A stretch of DNA of 64,000 nucleotides. Origin: Archangium primigenium. Its GTDB lineage: Bacteria; Myxococcota; Myxococcia; Myxococcales; Myxococcaceae. The position numbers and the translations under genes were made by a program. The notes below the pieces were generated by a model. That model worked only from the letters and a program-made list of their open reading frames with translations, did not search any database and had not been told where the DNA came from. Location: the NCBI RefSeq assembly GCF_016904885.1, contig NZ_JADWYI010000001.1, positions 4,278,001 to 4,342,000 on the forward strand. The letters are read 5' to 3'. Of this stretch, positions 9,430 to 17,651 are shown in pieces. Each line of letters opens with the position of its first letter. Positions within the stretch are counted from its first letter, which is position 1.

Positions 9430-10176
9430 TCACGTGCTCGACAGGGCGCTGAGCGCGAGGCCCCGGGCGCCCAGGGCCTCGCGCAGGCGGGCCAGGTCCG
9501 CCGGGGCCAGGGGGCGGTGTCGACCCTGGATGCGCAGGGCGACCTCGCGCGGGCCCGTGCGCTCCACCTCCACGGTGGCGTCGAAGCCGCCCCCCAGGTG
9601 CAGGGCGAGCGCGGGCCGCTGGGCCTTGACGAACACCTCCAGCTTCTCGATGAGCGCCAGGGTGGCCTGGAGCCGCGGCGACGGCGCGGCGTCCGTCCCC
9701 CCCGCGCTCCGGGACGCCGCCGGGCCCTCGCTCCCCGGGCTCGGGGCTCCCGTCGGGGCCTCCAGGGCGGGCGGCGGAGCGGCGGGGCGCGGTCCCCGGG
9801 AGGCCAGGGGGGTGGGGCCGGGGTCGCCTCCGGGCTCCCGGACCGCCTCGTGGGCGAGCAATTCCCCCAGCCGGTGGAGCACCCGGGTCTGATGTGTCTG
9901 GTGGGCCTCGGCGCGGGTGTCCCCCAGCCGATGGGCCTCGGCGCTGGCACCGCGCCGGACCTGGCCCAGGTGCTCGGCGCTGGCGAACGCGCCCCGGGGG
10001 ACCACCTGGAGGGGCCCGGCCCGCGCGAGCGTCACGGCGGCCCGCGCGGCCCCGCTCGGGGTGGGAGGCCGCCGCGTGTCCGTCCCCGGCGGGACGGGCT
10101 TCGGGAGGGGGGGAAATCGCCTCGGACTCGCGGGAGCCCGGGAGGAAGGGGCCTCGGAACGACCCTCGATCTTCAT
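9430..10176 (-). CDS. Pro/Ala/Arg-rich protein with weak FliK/HrpP-like C-terminus
   Basis: 248 residues. The first ~150 are low-complexity (Pro, Ala, Arg, Gly). The last ~80 look folded: a helix (QATLALIEKLEVFVKAQRP), then strands LALHLGGGFDATVEVER and EVALRIQGRHRPL, then the helix PADLARLREALGARG. That layout is reminiscent of the C-terminal domain of flagellar hook-length/type III needle-length proteins (FliK/HrpP), but the similarity is weak and no type III genes are nearby. The start at 10176 has GAGGA 4 nt upstream; a longer reading to 10308 has no such site. Function unknown. Confidence 0.6.
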   Translation of the reverse strand: MKIEGRSEAPSSRAPASPRRFPPLPKPVPPGTDTRRPPTPSGAARAAVTLARAGPLQVVPRGAFASAEHLGQVRRGASAEAHRLGDTRAEAHQTHQTRVLHRLGELLAHEAVREPGGDPGPTPLASRGPRPAAPPPALEAPTGAPSPGSEGPAASRSAGGTDAAPSPRLQATLALIEKLEVFVKAQRPALALHLGGGFDATVEVERTGPREVALRIQGRHRPLAPADLARLREALGARGLALSALSST

Positions 10177-10309
10177 GTGTCCTCGTGGGAGGGGGTGGTC
10201 CTCCACGCGGAGCACGGCGCATGCCAGGGCCCGGAGCGGGACGCGGCCCGACCCAGGGCTCTCGCGCCCGGGATGGGGGGCCCACGTCCCGGACCCCCCG
10301 TGGGACACC

Positions 10310-11365
10310 CTAGCGGCGGGGCTGCCCGAAGGCGCCCGGCTGGGCGGGGGCCGCGCCCATCAAGTCGTTCACCGCGAAGCGGCACTGGGCCACGGCGGCG
10401 GGGTCCACCAGGGTGTTGCCCTGGGACCAGTCGCGGTCCTGGAAGATGAGCGCGTCACGCAGCTCCACCTCGTCCACCGCCTTGGTGAAGGCCCAGAAGC
10501 GGCCGCGCACCATGAGCCGGCTGCCCTTGGGGATGCGGCTCAGGTCCAGGTACTGCGCGGGCGCGAGGCGCGCGCTGATGCGCACCTCGGGGCGCTTCTT
10601 CGCGCCGAAGATCTCCAGCTGGCCGGCGTTGGGGTCCGGCGGGTACCACACCATGCGGGCCACGGCGGTGGGGGGCGTGTCGTCCTCGACGATGGGCTGG
10701 CCCTTGCGCTTCTTGGGCTTCTTGGGCTGCTCGATGGCCACGTCCAGGAGCTCCACGTTGCCGAACGCCACCTCCTTGTCGAGGTAGTTCTCGCGGAACG
10801 TCTTCTCGGCGGCGCGCGCCATGGTGGCGTTGGCGCGGCGCACCTCGATGTCGTAGCGCTCGCGCAGCACGGGCAGCGTGAGGAAGAAGCTGTCGATGGG
10901 CCGCAGACCCTCGGACAGGTAGCGCAGCTTGCCCACGTCGATGGTGAGCACCAGCGGGCCCAGGGCGGTGGCGGTCTGCATCCAGCTGGCCGGCAGCTTG
11001 CGGTCGATGAGCACGCGCCGCACCATGGCCACGAAGTACGCCTGGGCCTGGAAGCGGGGGGTGCTCAGCTGGGTGTTGAGCGCCTGGACGAGCTGGGGGT
11101 CCAGGAAGAAGTTCTCGTCGCGCTTGTGCAGCAGCGGCGCCGTCTCGCCGAGCAGCGTGAGCATGCCGCCCACCAGCAGCGCGCAGCCCGGGTCGTTCGT
11201 GCCCTGGGACAGGCCCTGGTAGAAGCCCGTCTTGAGGAAGCGGCGGTCGAAGTCCTCCTCCTTGATGTTGGGCACGTCCGAGCCGGAACCGAAGATGACC
11301 TCCGGTTGGGCGGCGGCGGGGAGCGCGGAGAAGCCGAGGGCGAGGGCGAGCAGGGCGGAGCGCAT
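10310..11365 (-). CDS. Conserved exported protein of unknown function
   Basis: 351 residues with a clear Sec signal peptide (MRSALLALALGFSALPAAAQ, cleavage after AAA or AQ). No known domain is recognised. Visible features are two cysteines in the mature protein (DPGCALL and AQCRFAV), a Lys-rich patch PKKPKKRKGQP about two thirds along, and a C-terminal part that looks beta-rich (RISARLAPAQYLDLS, GSRLMVRGRFWAF). It is probably periplasmic. The gene lies 133 bp upstream of the FliK/HrpP-like gene on the same strand, so co-transcription is possible. Codon use matches its neighbours. Confidence 0.8.
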   Translation of the reverse strand: MRSALLALALGFSALPAAAQPEVIFGSGSDVPNIKEEDFDRRFLKTGFYQGLSQGTNDPGCALLVGGMLTLLGETAPLLHKRDENFFLDPQLVQALNTQLSTPRFQAQAYFVAMVRRVLIDRKLPASWMQTATALGPLVLTIDVGKLRYLSEGLRPIDSFFLTLPVLRERYDIEVRRANATMARAAEKTFRENYLDKEVAFGNVELLDVAIEQPKKPKKRKGQPIVEDDTPPTAVARMVWYPPDPNAGQLEIFGAKKRPEVRISARLAPAQYLDLSRIPKGSRLMVRGRFWAFTKAVDEVELRDALIFQDRDWSQGNTLVDPAAVAQCRFAVNDLMGAAPAQPGAFGQPRR

Positions 11366-11516
11366 CGGGACGAGGGTAGCACGGGCCCTGTCGTCCTCGG
11401 GGACAATGCGGGTCGGGCGGCGGGGGCAGGGCCCCTCGGCTGGCGGGAAACTTCACGGGCGGGGCTGCCTTTTCGCCTGTCTGCGCCGCCGGGTTTTGTG
11501 TACCTTGACCGGCGTC

Positions 11517-11990
11517 ATGTCGAACCCGGACACCCCCCAGCCGGTCGTTATTTCGCAGATCAAGACCGAGGCCGAACTCTTCCAGTCGCTCGCCATCCGC
11601 GAGGTGGTGTTCATCGAGGAGCAGCACGTCCCCGAGGGCATCGAGCGCGATGCGGACGACGCCATGGCCTACCACGTGCTGGCCTTCCAGGGCGGTCACG
11701 CCATTGGCACGGGGCGCATGGTGATGACCTCCGAGCCCCCTCCCGGCGAGACGGGGCGGTGGGGGAAGATCGGCCGCATGGCGGTGCTCCAGTCGCACCG
11801 CAAGGCGCGCGTGGGCTCGCGGCTGCTCGAGGCGCTGGAGACCGAGGCGCGCGAGCGCCGGTGCGACGGCGTGGTGCTGCACTCGCAGCTCTACGCGCTC
11901 GAGTTCTACAAGAAGCAGGGCTACACGCCGGTCGGCGAGGTCTTCGACGAGGCGGGCATCGACCACCTGGAGATGCGCAAGCGCTTCTAA
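11517..11990 (+). CDS. GNAT-family N-acetyltransferase
   Basis: 157 residues with the GNAT fold. The N-terminal part (IREVVFIEEQHVPEGIERDADD) is typical of the ElaA/YjcF-like branch. The acetyl-CoA loop is IGRMAVLQSHRKARVGSRLLEALE, followed by FYKKQGYTPVGEVFDEAGIDHLEMRK. It transfers an acetyl group to an unknown small molecule or protein. The ATG at 11517 is chosen because homologous sequence begins there; the upstream reading to 11232 overlaps the divergent gene. TACCTT, 10 nt before the ATG, may be a -10 box of a leaderless transcript. It converges on hrpB, with 21 bp between them. Confidence 0.88.
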   Translation: MSNPDTPQPVVISQIKTEAELFQSLAIREVVFIEEQHVPEGIERDADDAMAYHVLAFQGGHAIGTGRMVMTSEPPPGETGRWGKIGRMAVLQSHRKARVGSRLLEALETEARERRCDGVVLHSQLYALEFYKKQGYTPVGEVFDEAGIDHLEMRKRF

Positions 11991-12011
11991 CGCCCGCTCG
12001 CGCGGGGGTCG

Positions 12012-14576
12012 TCAGATGCGTCGGCCGCGCTCGGCGGGCGTCTGGGCGTGGCGCGGATCCTCGGGCCAGCTGTGCCGGGGGTACTTGCGGCACAGCTCCT
12101 TGCGCAGGGCCGGGTAGTGCCGCTCCCAGAAGCCGGCCAGGTCCGTGGTGACCTGCACGGCGCGCATGTTGGGCGCCAGCAGGTGCAGCACGAGCGGCAC
12201 GCGTCCGGCGCACACGCTGGGCCCCTGCGCCATGCCGAAGAAGTCCTGGAGCCGGGACTCGACCCAGGGCGGCTTGCCCGGCTCGTAGTTGACCTGGGCC
12301 TGACGGCCGCCGGGCAGGGCCACCTTCTCCGGGGTGTGCTGGGCGAGCAGCCGGGCCTGCTCCTTGGTGAGCCGGGCCTGGAGCGCGTCGAGCAGGGACA
12401 CGCCCTCCAGGTCCGCGAAGCTCCGGGCGCCGACACACAGGGACGCGAGCGCATCGCGCATGAAGGCGTCATCCACCGTGGGAAAGCCCGCCTCGGGGAA
12501 GGCCTGGGTGAGCAGGGCCACCCGGGTGCGCCAGTTCTGCAGGGCCTCCGGGTTCGCGAAGCGCCCCGGTCCGGCGGCCAGGGCCTGCTCCACGAGCACG
12601 CGCGCGGCCTCTTCCGAGGGTGGCGCGGGCGCGCGGGTCTCCTCGAGGACGAGGTTGCCGTAGGACAGCCGGGTGATGCGCTCCACGCGCCGGGCCTCGG
12701 CGTTCCAGCGCAGGGTGTCCAGCTCCTCGAGGGCGTCGGGGTACAGGTCGAGCAGCCACTCGGGCTCCACGGTGCTGGCGAGCCGGACGATGGCGCCCCG
12801 TCCCGGGCGCTCCTCGACGTCCACGGCGACCATGAGCTCGGCCTCCTGCACCGCGCTCGTCTCCGAGAGCTGCGCGGTGCCGCCGCCGAAGAGCAGCACC
12901 TCGGGGGCGCGGGGCTTGCGGCGGCGGGCCACCCGGTCCGGATAGCCGGCGAGCACGCTGAGCATCAGCGCCTGCTCCACGGCCTCGGGCGTGGCGGGCC
13001 GGGCGCCCTGTTCCCGCACGGCGCGCCGCAGTTGGCGCTGGACCCGGTCCACCGCCTGCACGGCGCCGGCCTCCAGGGACAGGGACTGCACGCGGCCCGA
13101 GGCGAACTGGGCGCGCTCGGCCTGGCGGAAGCGCTCGAGCAGCTCCAGCAGGTCGGACGGACCGGCCACGACCTGGGCGGCCCGGCCGGGTCCGGACATC
13201 TGGGTGCGGGCCTCCCGGCGGATGTCCCGCTCTCCCACGAGCGCGGCCAGCAGGGCCGAGTCGGCGCCCACGCCCCGCCGCTCGCCCTCGACGATGATGC
13301 GCGCCTGGCGCGGGTGCAGGGGGAAGCGGAGCAGCCGCTGGCCCACGTCCGTCACCCGGCCCTCGGCGGACACGGCGCCCAGACGGCGCAAGAGGCCCTC
13401 CGCGGCCTCGAGTGACGCGGCGGGCGGCGGCTCGAAGAAGGGGAAGGCGCCCAGGTCGTGGATGCCCGAGGCGCGCAGGGAGAGCACCGTCTCGGCCAGG
13501 TCCATTCGGCGGATTTCGGGGGCGTCCTGCTCGGGCCGGCCGTCGAAGTCGTGCTGGGTGTAGAGCCGCAGGCAGTGGCCGGAGCGGGTACGGCCGGCGC
13601 GGCCCGCGCGCTGGGTGGCGCTGGCGCGGCTCACCTTGGCGAGCTTGAGGATGGGCAGGCCGGACCAGGGCGAGTGCGAGGCCACGCGCGCCAGGCCACT
13701 GTCGATGACGGCCGCCACCCCGTCGATGGTGACGGACGTCTCGGCCACGTTGGTGGAGAGGATGATCTTCCGGCGCGAGCTCTTGCGCACGGCCCGGTCT
13801 TGCTCGGCGGGGCTCAGGTCACCGTGCAGGGGCAACAGCTCGATGTCATGGCGCTCGGCGAACTCGGCGCAGGCGTCGCGCGCCCGGCGGATCTCCCCCG
13901 CGCCCGGCAGGAACACGAGCACGTCGCCATCCAGGCCGTTGGCGTGCAGGCGCTTGATGCCGGAGAGCACCTGGGCGTCGAGGTAGCGCTCGTCGGGGGC
14001 GGGCAGGTACTCGACGCTCACGTCGAAGCGCCGGCCCTCGGAGCGCAGGGTGGGGCAGCCGCCGAGGTAGGCGCTGATGGGGGCGGCCTCGAGCGTGGCG
14101 GACATCACCACGACCTTCAGGTCGGGCCGGGGGCCCATCTGGAGCCGGCGCAAGAGCGCGAGCGAGATGTCCGCGGACAGGTGGCGCTCGTGGAACTCGT
14201 CGAGCACCACCACGGAGACATCGCGCAGGGTGGGGTCGGACAGCAGGCGGCGGCCGAGCACGCCCTCGGTGACGAAGGACAGCCGCGTCTTGGGGCCGCG
14301 CACGTCCTCGAAGCGCACCTGGTAGCCCACGGTCTCGCCCACGCGCTCGCCGATCTCCTCGGACACGCGATTGGCGGCGAGCCGGGTGGGCAGTCGCCGG
14401 GGCTGCAGGACGACGATCTCCTTGCCCTGGCCCAGGCCCGCCTCGAGCAGGGCGCGGGGCACGCGGGTCGTCTTGCCGGCGCCCGGAGGGGCCTCCAGCA
14501 CGAGCGAGGACGAGGCGCGCAGCGTGCTGACGAGCTGCGGCAGGAGCGGATCAATGGGAAGGGCGACGTCGGCCAT
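12012..14576 (-). CDS. hrpB: ATP-dependent RNA helicase HrpB
   Basis: A DEAH-family helicase of ~854 residues. In order it has Walker A PPGAGKTTR (Lys35), the Q/R-rich motif QPRRLPTRLAANRV, the DEAH-like box VVLDEFHERH (DEFH, as usual in HrpB), SATLEA, STNVAETSVTIDGV and QRAGRAGRT. The C-terminal HrpB-specific domain is also present (PWVESRLQDFFGM, ARGxPLVLHLLAPN region). The biological role of HrpB is poorly defined; RNA processing is the usual inference. ATG 14576 has GGAG 9 nt upstream; ATG 14591, five codons earlier, is an alternative. The next minus-strand gene upstream ends 39 bp away. Confidence 0.94.
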   Translation of the reverse strand: MADVALPIDPLLPQLVSTLRASSSLVLEAPPGAGKTTRVPRALLEAGLGQGKEIVVLQPRRLPTRLAANRVSEEIGERVGETVGYQVRFEDVRGPKTRLSFVTEGVLGRRLLSDPTLRDVSVVVLDEFHERHLSADISLALLRRLQMGPRPDLKVVVMSATLEAAPISAYLGGCPTLRSEGRRFDVSVEYLPAPDERYLDAQVLSGIKRLHANGLDGDVLVFLPGAGEIRRARDACAEFAERHDIELLPLHGDLSPAEQDRAVRKSSRRKIILSTNVAETSVTIDGVAAVIDSGLARVASHSPWSGLPILKLAKVSRASATQRAGRAGRTRSGHCLRLYTQHDFDGRPEQDAPEIRRMDLAETVLSLRASGIHDLGAFPFFEPPPAASLEAAEGLLRRLGAVSAEGRVTDVGQRLLRFPLHPRQARIIVEGERRGVGADSALLAALVGERDIRREARTQMSGPGRAAQVVAGPSDLLELLERFRQAERAQFASGRVQSLSLEAGAVQAVDRVQRQLRRAVREQGARPATPEAVEQALMLSVLAGYPDRVARRRKPRAPEVLLFGGGTAQLSETSAVQEAELMVAVDVEERPGRGAIVRLASTVEPEWLLDLYPDALEELDTLRWNAEARRVERITRLSYGNLVLEETRAPAPPSEEAARVLVEQALAAGPGRFANPEALQNWRTRVALLTQAFPEAGFPTVDDAFMRDALASLCVGARSFADLEGVSLLDALQARLTKEQARLLAQHTPEKVALPGGRQAQVNYEPGKPPWVESRLQDFFGMAQGPSVCAGRVPLVLHLLAPNMRAVQVTTDLAGFWERHYPALRKELCRKYPRHSWPEDPRHAQTPAERGRRI

Positions 14577-14615
14577 GGCCGGTTTCTCCATAACAGGGGC
14601 CTGGGGCCTCCGCGC

Positions 14616-15668
14616 TCAGGTCGACTCCGGAGTAGAGGACTTGGCCTCGGCCTTCTTGCGGCCGCGCTTGCCCGCCGGCTTCGCGGGCTTGCCCTCCTCG
14701 GCGGCAGGGGCCTCGACGGCGGGCTCGGACGCCCCGGGCGCCTCGGGCGTGGGGGCCTCGGCCTGGACGGGGGCCGGCAGGGGCTCGGAGGGCGCGGCGG
14801 GGGCCTCGGGCAGCGGCTCGGAAGTGGACCCGGCGAGCGCCGCGAGTTCGGCCAGCTCCGCCGCGCTCGGCTCCTCGGACGTGGAGGGCGGGGGCGCGTC
14901 GAGCGCCTCGGCGGAGGGCTCGGGCAGCTCGCTGTCGGGCACGTCCACGGTCTCGCCGAGCGGCAGTCCGCGGGCGGCGCGGCGGCGGGGCTTGCTGGCG
15001 AGGCCGGAGTTCTCGAAGGCCTCGGTCAGGGGCGCGAGGGCAGCCTCGGCGAGGGAGCGCGCCTGGCGCAGGGCGAGGTCCAGGCGCTTGCCGAGCGCGA
15101 TGAGCTCCGCGCGCAGGGGCGCGGCCTGCTCGTGGGGCAGCTGCACGGGGACGAAGCAGGACTGCCACTGGGCGTAGGCGGTGGCGACCTGCTCCAGCAC
15201 GGGGCGCACGAAGGCGAAGTCCTCGCGGGCGAGGATGCGCGAGACGTAGGAGGACTTGAGCCGGCGCTCGTAGCCGGAGACGAACTCCTGGAGCGCGTCG
15301 CGGGAGGCGCGGCGCAGCTGGGGGAACTTGAGGTGGGGAAAGAGCGCCTCGATGACGGGGGCGCGGCTGCTCGCGCAGAAGGTGATGCCGGCGTGCACCT
15401 TCTCCAGGGCGTCCACCCAGGCGTTCTGCTGGGTGTAGGCGAACTCCTCGCGCACCTCCTCGAGCTCGGGCAGGTCACGCACCTTGTCCAGGATGGCCTG
15501 GGCCGGGGCCCGCTCGGCGCGCAGCAGCCTCAGGGCCGTGGCGAGCCATTCCTTCTCGCGCTCCAGGCCCGGACGGCCGGCGAGCAGCTCCTCGGCGCTG
15601 GCCAGTCTCGAGTCGAAGGCCTCGGCGAAACGGACGAGATCGTAGGCTTCGAGCGTGGACAGCGACAT
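14616..15668 (-). CDS. Myxobacterial conserved protein with acidic Pro/Ala linker and basic tail
   Basis: 350 residues without a recognised domain. Residues 1-~215 are mostly helical (SLSTLEAYDLVRFAEAFDSRL, QEFVSGYERRLKSSYVSRIL). Residues ~225-330 are a low-complexity Pro/Ala/Glu/Ser linker. The end is strongly basic (KPAGKRGRKKAEAK) and contains GKRGRKK, similar to an AT-hook core (GRP-like but with GRK), which hints at nucleic-acid binding. There is no signal peptide. It lies between hrpB and a HAD phosphatase on the same strand. Function unknown; DNA or RNA association is only inference from the tail. Confidence 0.75.
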   Translation of the reverse strand: MSLSTLEAYDLVRFAEAFDSRLASAEELLAGRPGLEREKEWLATALRLLRAERAPAQAILDKVRDLPELEEVREEFAYTQQNAWVDALEKVHAGITFCASSRAPVIEALFPHLKFPQLRRASRDALQEFVSGYERRLKSSYVSRILAREDFAFVRPVLEQVATAYAQWQSCFVPVQLPHEQAAPLRAELIALGKRLDLALRQARSLAEAALAPLTEAFENSGLASKPRRRAARGLPLGETVDVPDSELPEPSAEALDAPPPSTSEEPSAAELAELAALAGSTSEPLPEAPAAPSEPLPAPVQAEAPTPEAPGASEPAVEAPAAEEGKPAKPAGKRGRKKAEAKSSTPEST

Positions 15669-15728
15669 GGGCGGGAGGCTCCTCCGGGGCCGGGCGGGAC
15701 GGCCGGAGATAGCATATCCGAGGGCGTC

Positions 15729-16433
15729 TCAGGCCTCGCCGAGCAGGGTGGCGAGCGCTTCGCGGTGGGTGAAATCCGCGAAGGCGTGCGTGGCGCCCGC
15801 GTCCAGGAGCTGCGCGGGGGTGAAGTGGCCGGTGCCCACGCCGATGCAGCTCGCGCCGATGCCCTTGGCGGCGTCGACGTCCTTGGGGGTGTCGCCGATG
15901 ACGACGACGCGGCAGTCCTCCAGGGGGACGCCGAGCTGGGCCGCGCCGCTGCGGGCGCCATGGCGGATGAGCTCCACGCGGTTCTCGTGGTCGCACCCGA
16001 AGCCGCCGAAGGAGAAGCGGTCGTGGATGCCCACGCGCTCGAGCTTGATGCGGGCGCCCTCGCGCACGTTGCCGGTGCCGAGCCCCACCGCGAAGCCGGG
16101 GCGGGCGAGCGCGGCATCGACGGCCTCGCGCATGCCGACGTGGAGGCGGTAGCGCGCGTCCTCCACCCGGAGCACTTCCTGGGCGAGGTGGCGCAGGTAG
16201 GTGGAGATGACGGCGGAGATGGCCTCGGGGGTGGCCGGCACGCCGATGATCTCGAGCGCCTTGCGAACGATGGCCTGATCCGTCATGCCGGACAGGCTGA
16301 AGGATTCACAGGCATCGGGGCGCTGGTGGAGCTCCTGGAAGGCGAGATCCATGGAGCGGCGGCCGGAGCCGGCGTTGTCGATGAGGGTGCCGTCGATATC
16401 GAAGAGGAGGACGGTGGGGCGCATGCGCCTCAT
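15729..16433 (-). CDS. HAD-superfamily hydrolase (phosphoglycolate phosphatase-like)
   Basis: 234 residues. Motif I is LLFDIDGTLIDN (nucleophile Asp12, acid Asp14), motif II is LGTGN, and motif IV is VVVIGDTPKDVDAAKGIG. The helical cap lies between residues ~20 and 90, as in the Gph/PGMB branch. It probably dephosphorylates a small phosphorylated metabolite, with Mg2+ as cofactor. The exact substrate cannot be read from sequence. ATG 16433 or the in-frame ATG 16424 could be the start. Its gene lies between the Ala/Pro-tailed gene and the HEAT-repeat gene on the same strand. Confidence 0.9.
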   Translation of the reverse strand: MRRMRPTVLLFDIDGTLIDNAGSGRRSMDLAFQELHQRPDACESFSLSGMTDQAIVRKALEIIGVPATPEAISAVISTYLRHLAQEVLRVEDARYRLHVGMREAVDAALARPGFAVGLGTGNVREGARIKLERVGIHDRFSFGGFGCDHENRVELIRHGARSGAAQLGVPLEDCRVVVIGDTPKDVDAAKGIGASCIGVGTGHFTPAQLLDAGATHAFADFTHREALATLLGEA

Positions 16434-16479
16434 CTAATGGAAGCGCCCCGGGGATGCGAGGGGCGCGGGGGCCCAGGGC

Positions 16480-17052
16480 TCACGGCTCGACATCACTCAG
16501 GGCCTGCTGGAGCGCCTCGCGGACCTCGGGCTGCTCTTCCTGGGCGAGCCGTTGCTCCAGGGCGCCCCGGGCCGTGGCGCCGCCCATGCGCCCGATGGCC
16601 CGGGCGGTGGGGGCGCGCACCTGGGGGTTGTCGTCGTCCAGCATGGGGAGGATCGCGGGGAGCGCGTCGACGCCCACGCGCCGCTGGAGCGAGGCCATGG
16701 CGGTCAGGCGCAAGGCGGGCGGAAGCGACGGAGTGCGGAGCAGCTGGGTGAGGTGCTCGGTGGCCTCCGGGGGCGTCACCAGGGCGAGGACCTCGATGGC
16801 GCGGATGCGCTGGGCCTCGGCGGCGTCGGGACTCTGGGCGAGCACGACGAGCTCCTTCATCGTCTCGGTCCCGAGCGCCGCCCCATCGTCCTGACGGGAT
16901 ACGTCCTGAGGGGGCGGGGAGGCGGGCTCCTGCGCGGAGGGTGCCTGGGTGGGGGCGAGGGCGAGCCACGCGGCGAGTGCGCCGAGGAGGACACGCGGCG
17001 CGGGAGGGAGCGAGAGGGGCCGGCCAGAAGCGGACGCGGGGGAGGGGCGCAT
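16480..17052 (-). CDS. Exported HEAT-repeat protein
   Basis: 190 residues. A signal peptide (PPAPRVLLGALAAWLALAP...AQ) is followed by ~45 variable residues and then four to five short alpha-helical repeats of HEAT/PBS-lyase type (AEAQRIRAIEVLALV, PALRLTAMASLQRR, NPQVRAPTARAIGRMGG, EVREALQQAL). It is probably a periplasmic scaffold; the partner is unknown. The start at 17052 has GAGG 6 nt upstream, and the upstream reading to 17319 is antisense to the DsrE gene. It is divergent from the DsrE-like gene. Confidence 0.82.
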   Translation of the reverse strand: MRPSPASASGRPLSLPPAPRVLLGALAAWLALAPTQAPSAQEPASPPPQDVSRQDDGAALGTETMKELVVLAQSPDAAEAQRIRAIEVLALVTPPEATEHLTQLLRTPSLPPALRLTAMASLQRRVGVDALPAILPMLDDDNPQVRAPTARAIGRMGGATARGALEQRLAQEEQPEVREALQQALSDVEP

Positions 17053-17130
17053 GGGCGGCCTCGGGTCGGGGGTGGAGACGGCCCTGGGTTTATAGGCCGG
17101 GACCGGGTGGGGAGTGTAGGGTGGGGGATC

Positions 17131-17523
17131 ATGGCCGGACGGGTCTTCTTCTTCTTGCAGCACGCCACGTACGAGCCCGCCTTCCAGGCGGCGACGATGG
17201 GCATCACCGCGGTGGCGATGGGCGAGCAGGTGTACTTCGTCTTCGCCTTCGAGGCGCTGCGCGCGCTGGTGGAGGGCCGCTTCGGCGAGCCGGTGGGCGC
17301 GCGCGAGGACGCGGAGCACGCGCGGGCGCTCGAACTGGGAGTGCTGGCCCCGGCGCGCATGCTGGCGGAGGCGCGGGAGCTCGGCGCGCGGCTGGTGGCG
17401 TGTGACACCACGGTAAGAATCTGTGGATACGCGCCCGAGGCGTTGACGGGGACCCTGGACGAGGTGATGGGGCTCGCGTCGTTGTGGCGACTGACGGACG
17501 GCGCACGCACTCTCGCTCTTTAG
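17131..17523 (+). CDS. DsrE/DsrF-like sulfur-relay family protein
   Basis: 130 residues of the DsrE fold: VFFFLQHATYEPAFQAATMGITAVAMGEQVYFVFAFEAL at the N-terminus, and a C-terminal GARLVACDTTVRICGYAPEAL...DEVMGLASLWRLT. Cys95 and the second Cys in VRICG are at the place where DsrE/DrsE proteins carry a reactive cysteine, so a role in persulfide transfer or redox sensing is likely but not proven. The protein is cytoplasmic. It is the first gene of a plus-strand run, 128 bp upstream of cglB. Confidence 0.8.
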   Translation: MAGRVFFFLQHATYEPAFQAATMGITAVAMGEQVYFVFAFEALRALVEGRFGEPVGAREDAEHARALELGVLAPARMLAEARELGARLVACDTTVRICGYAPEALTGTLDEVMGLASLWRLTDGARTLAL

Positions 17524-17651
17524 GGAGGCGGTGCATTGAGGCTGGCCGTGCGAAGGTGGAGGAGGCTATCCTCGCCCTGATTTCAGGGCCGGACCCTGTG
17601 TGGGCGCGAGTCGAGCTCGTGTCCCCCCCTTTCGAGGAGCGATTCCAACTT

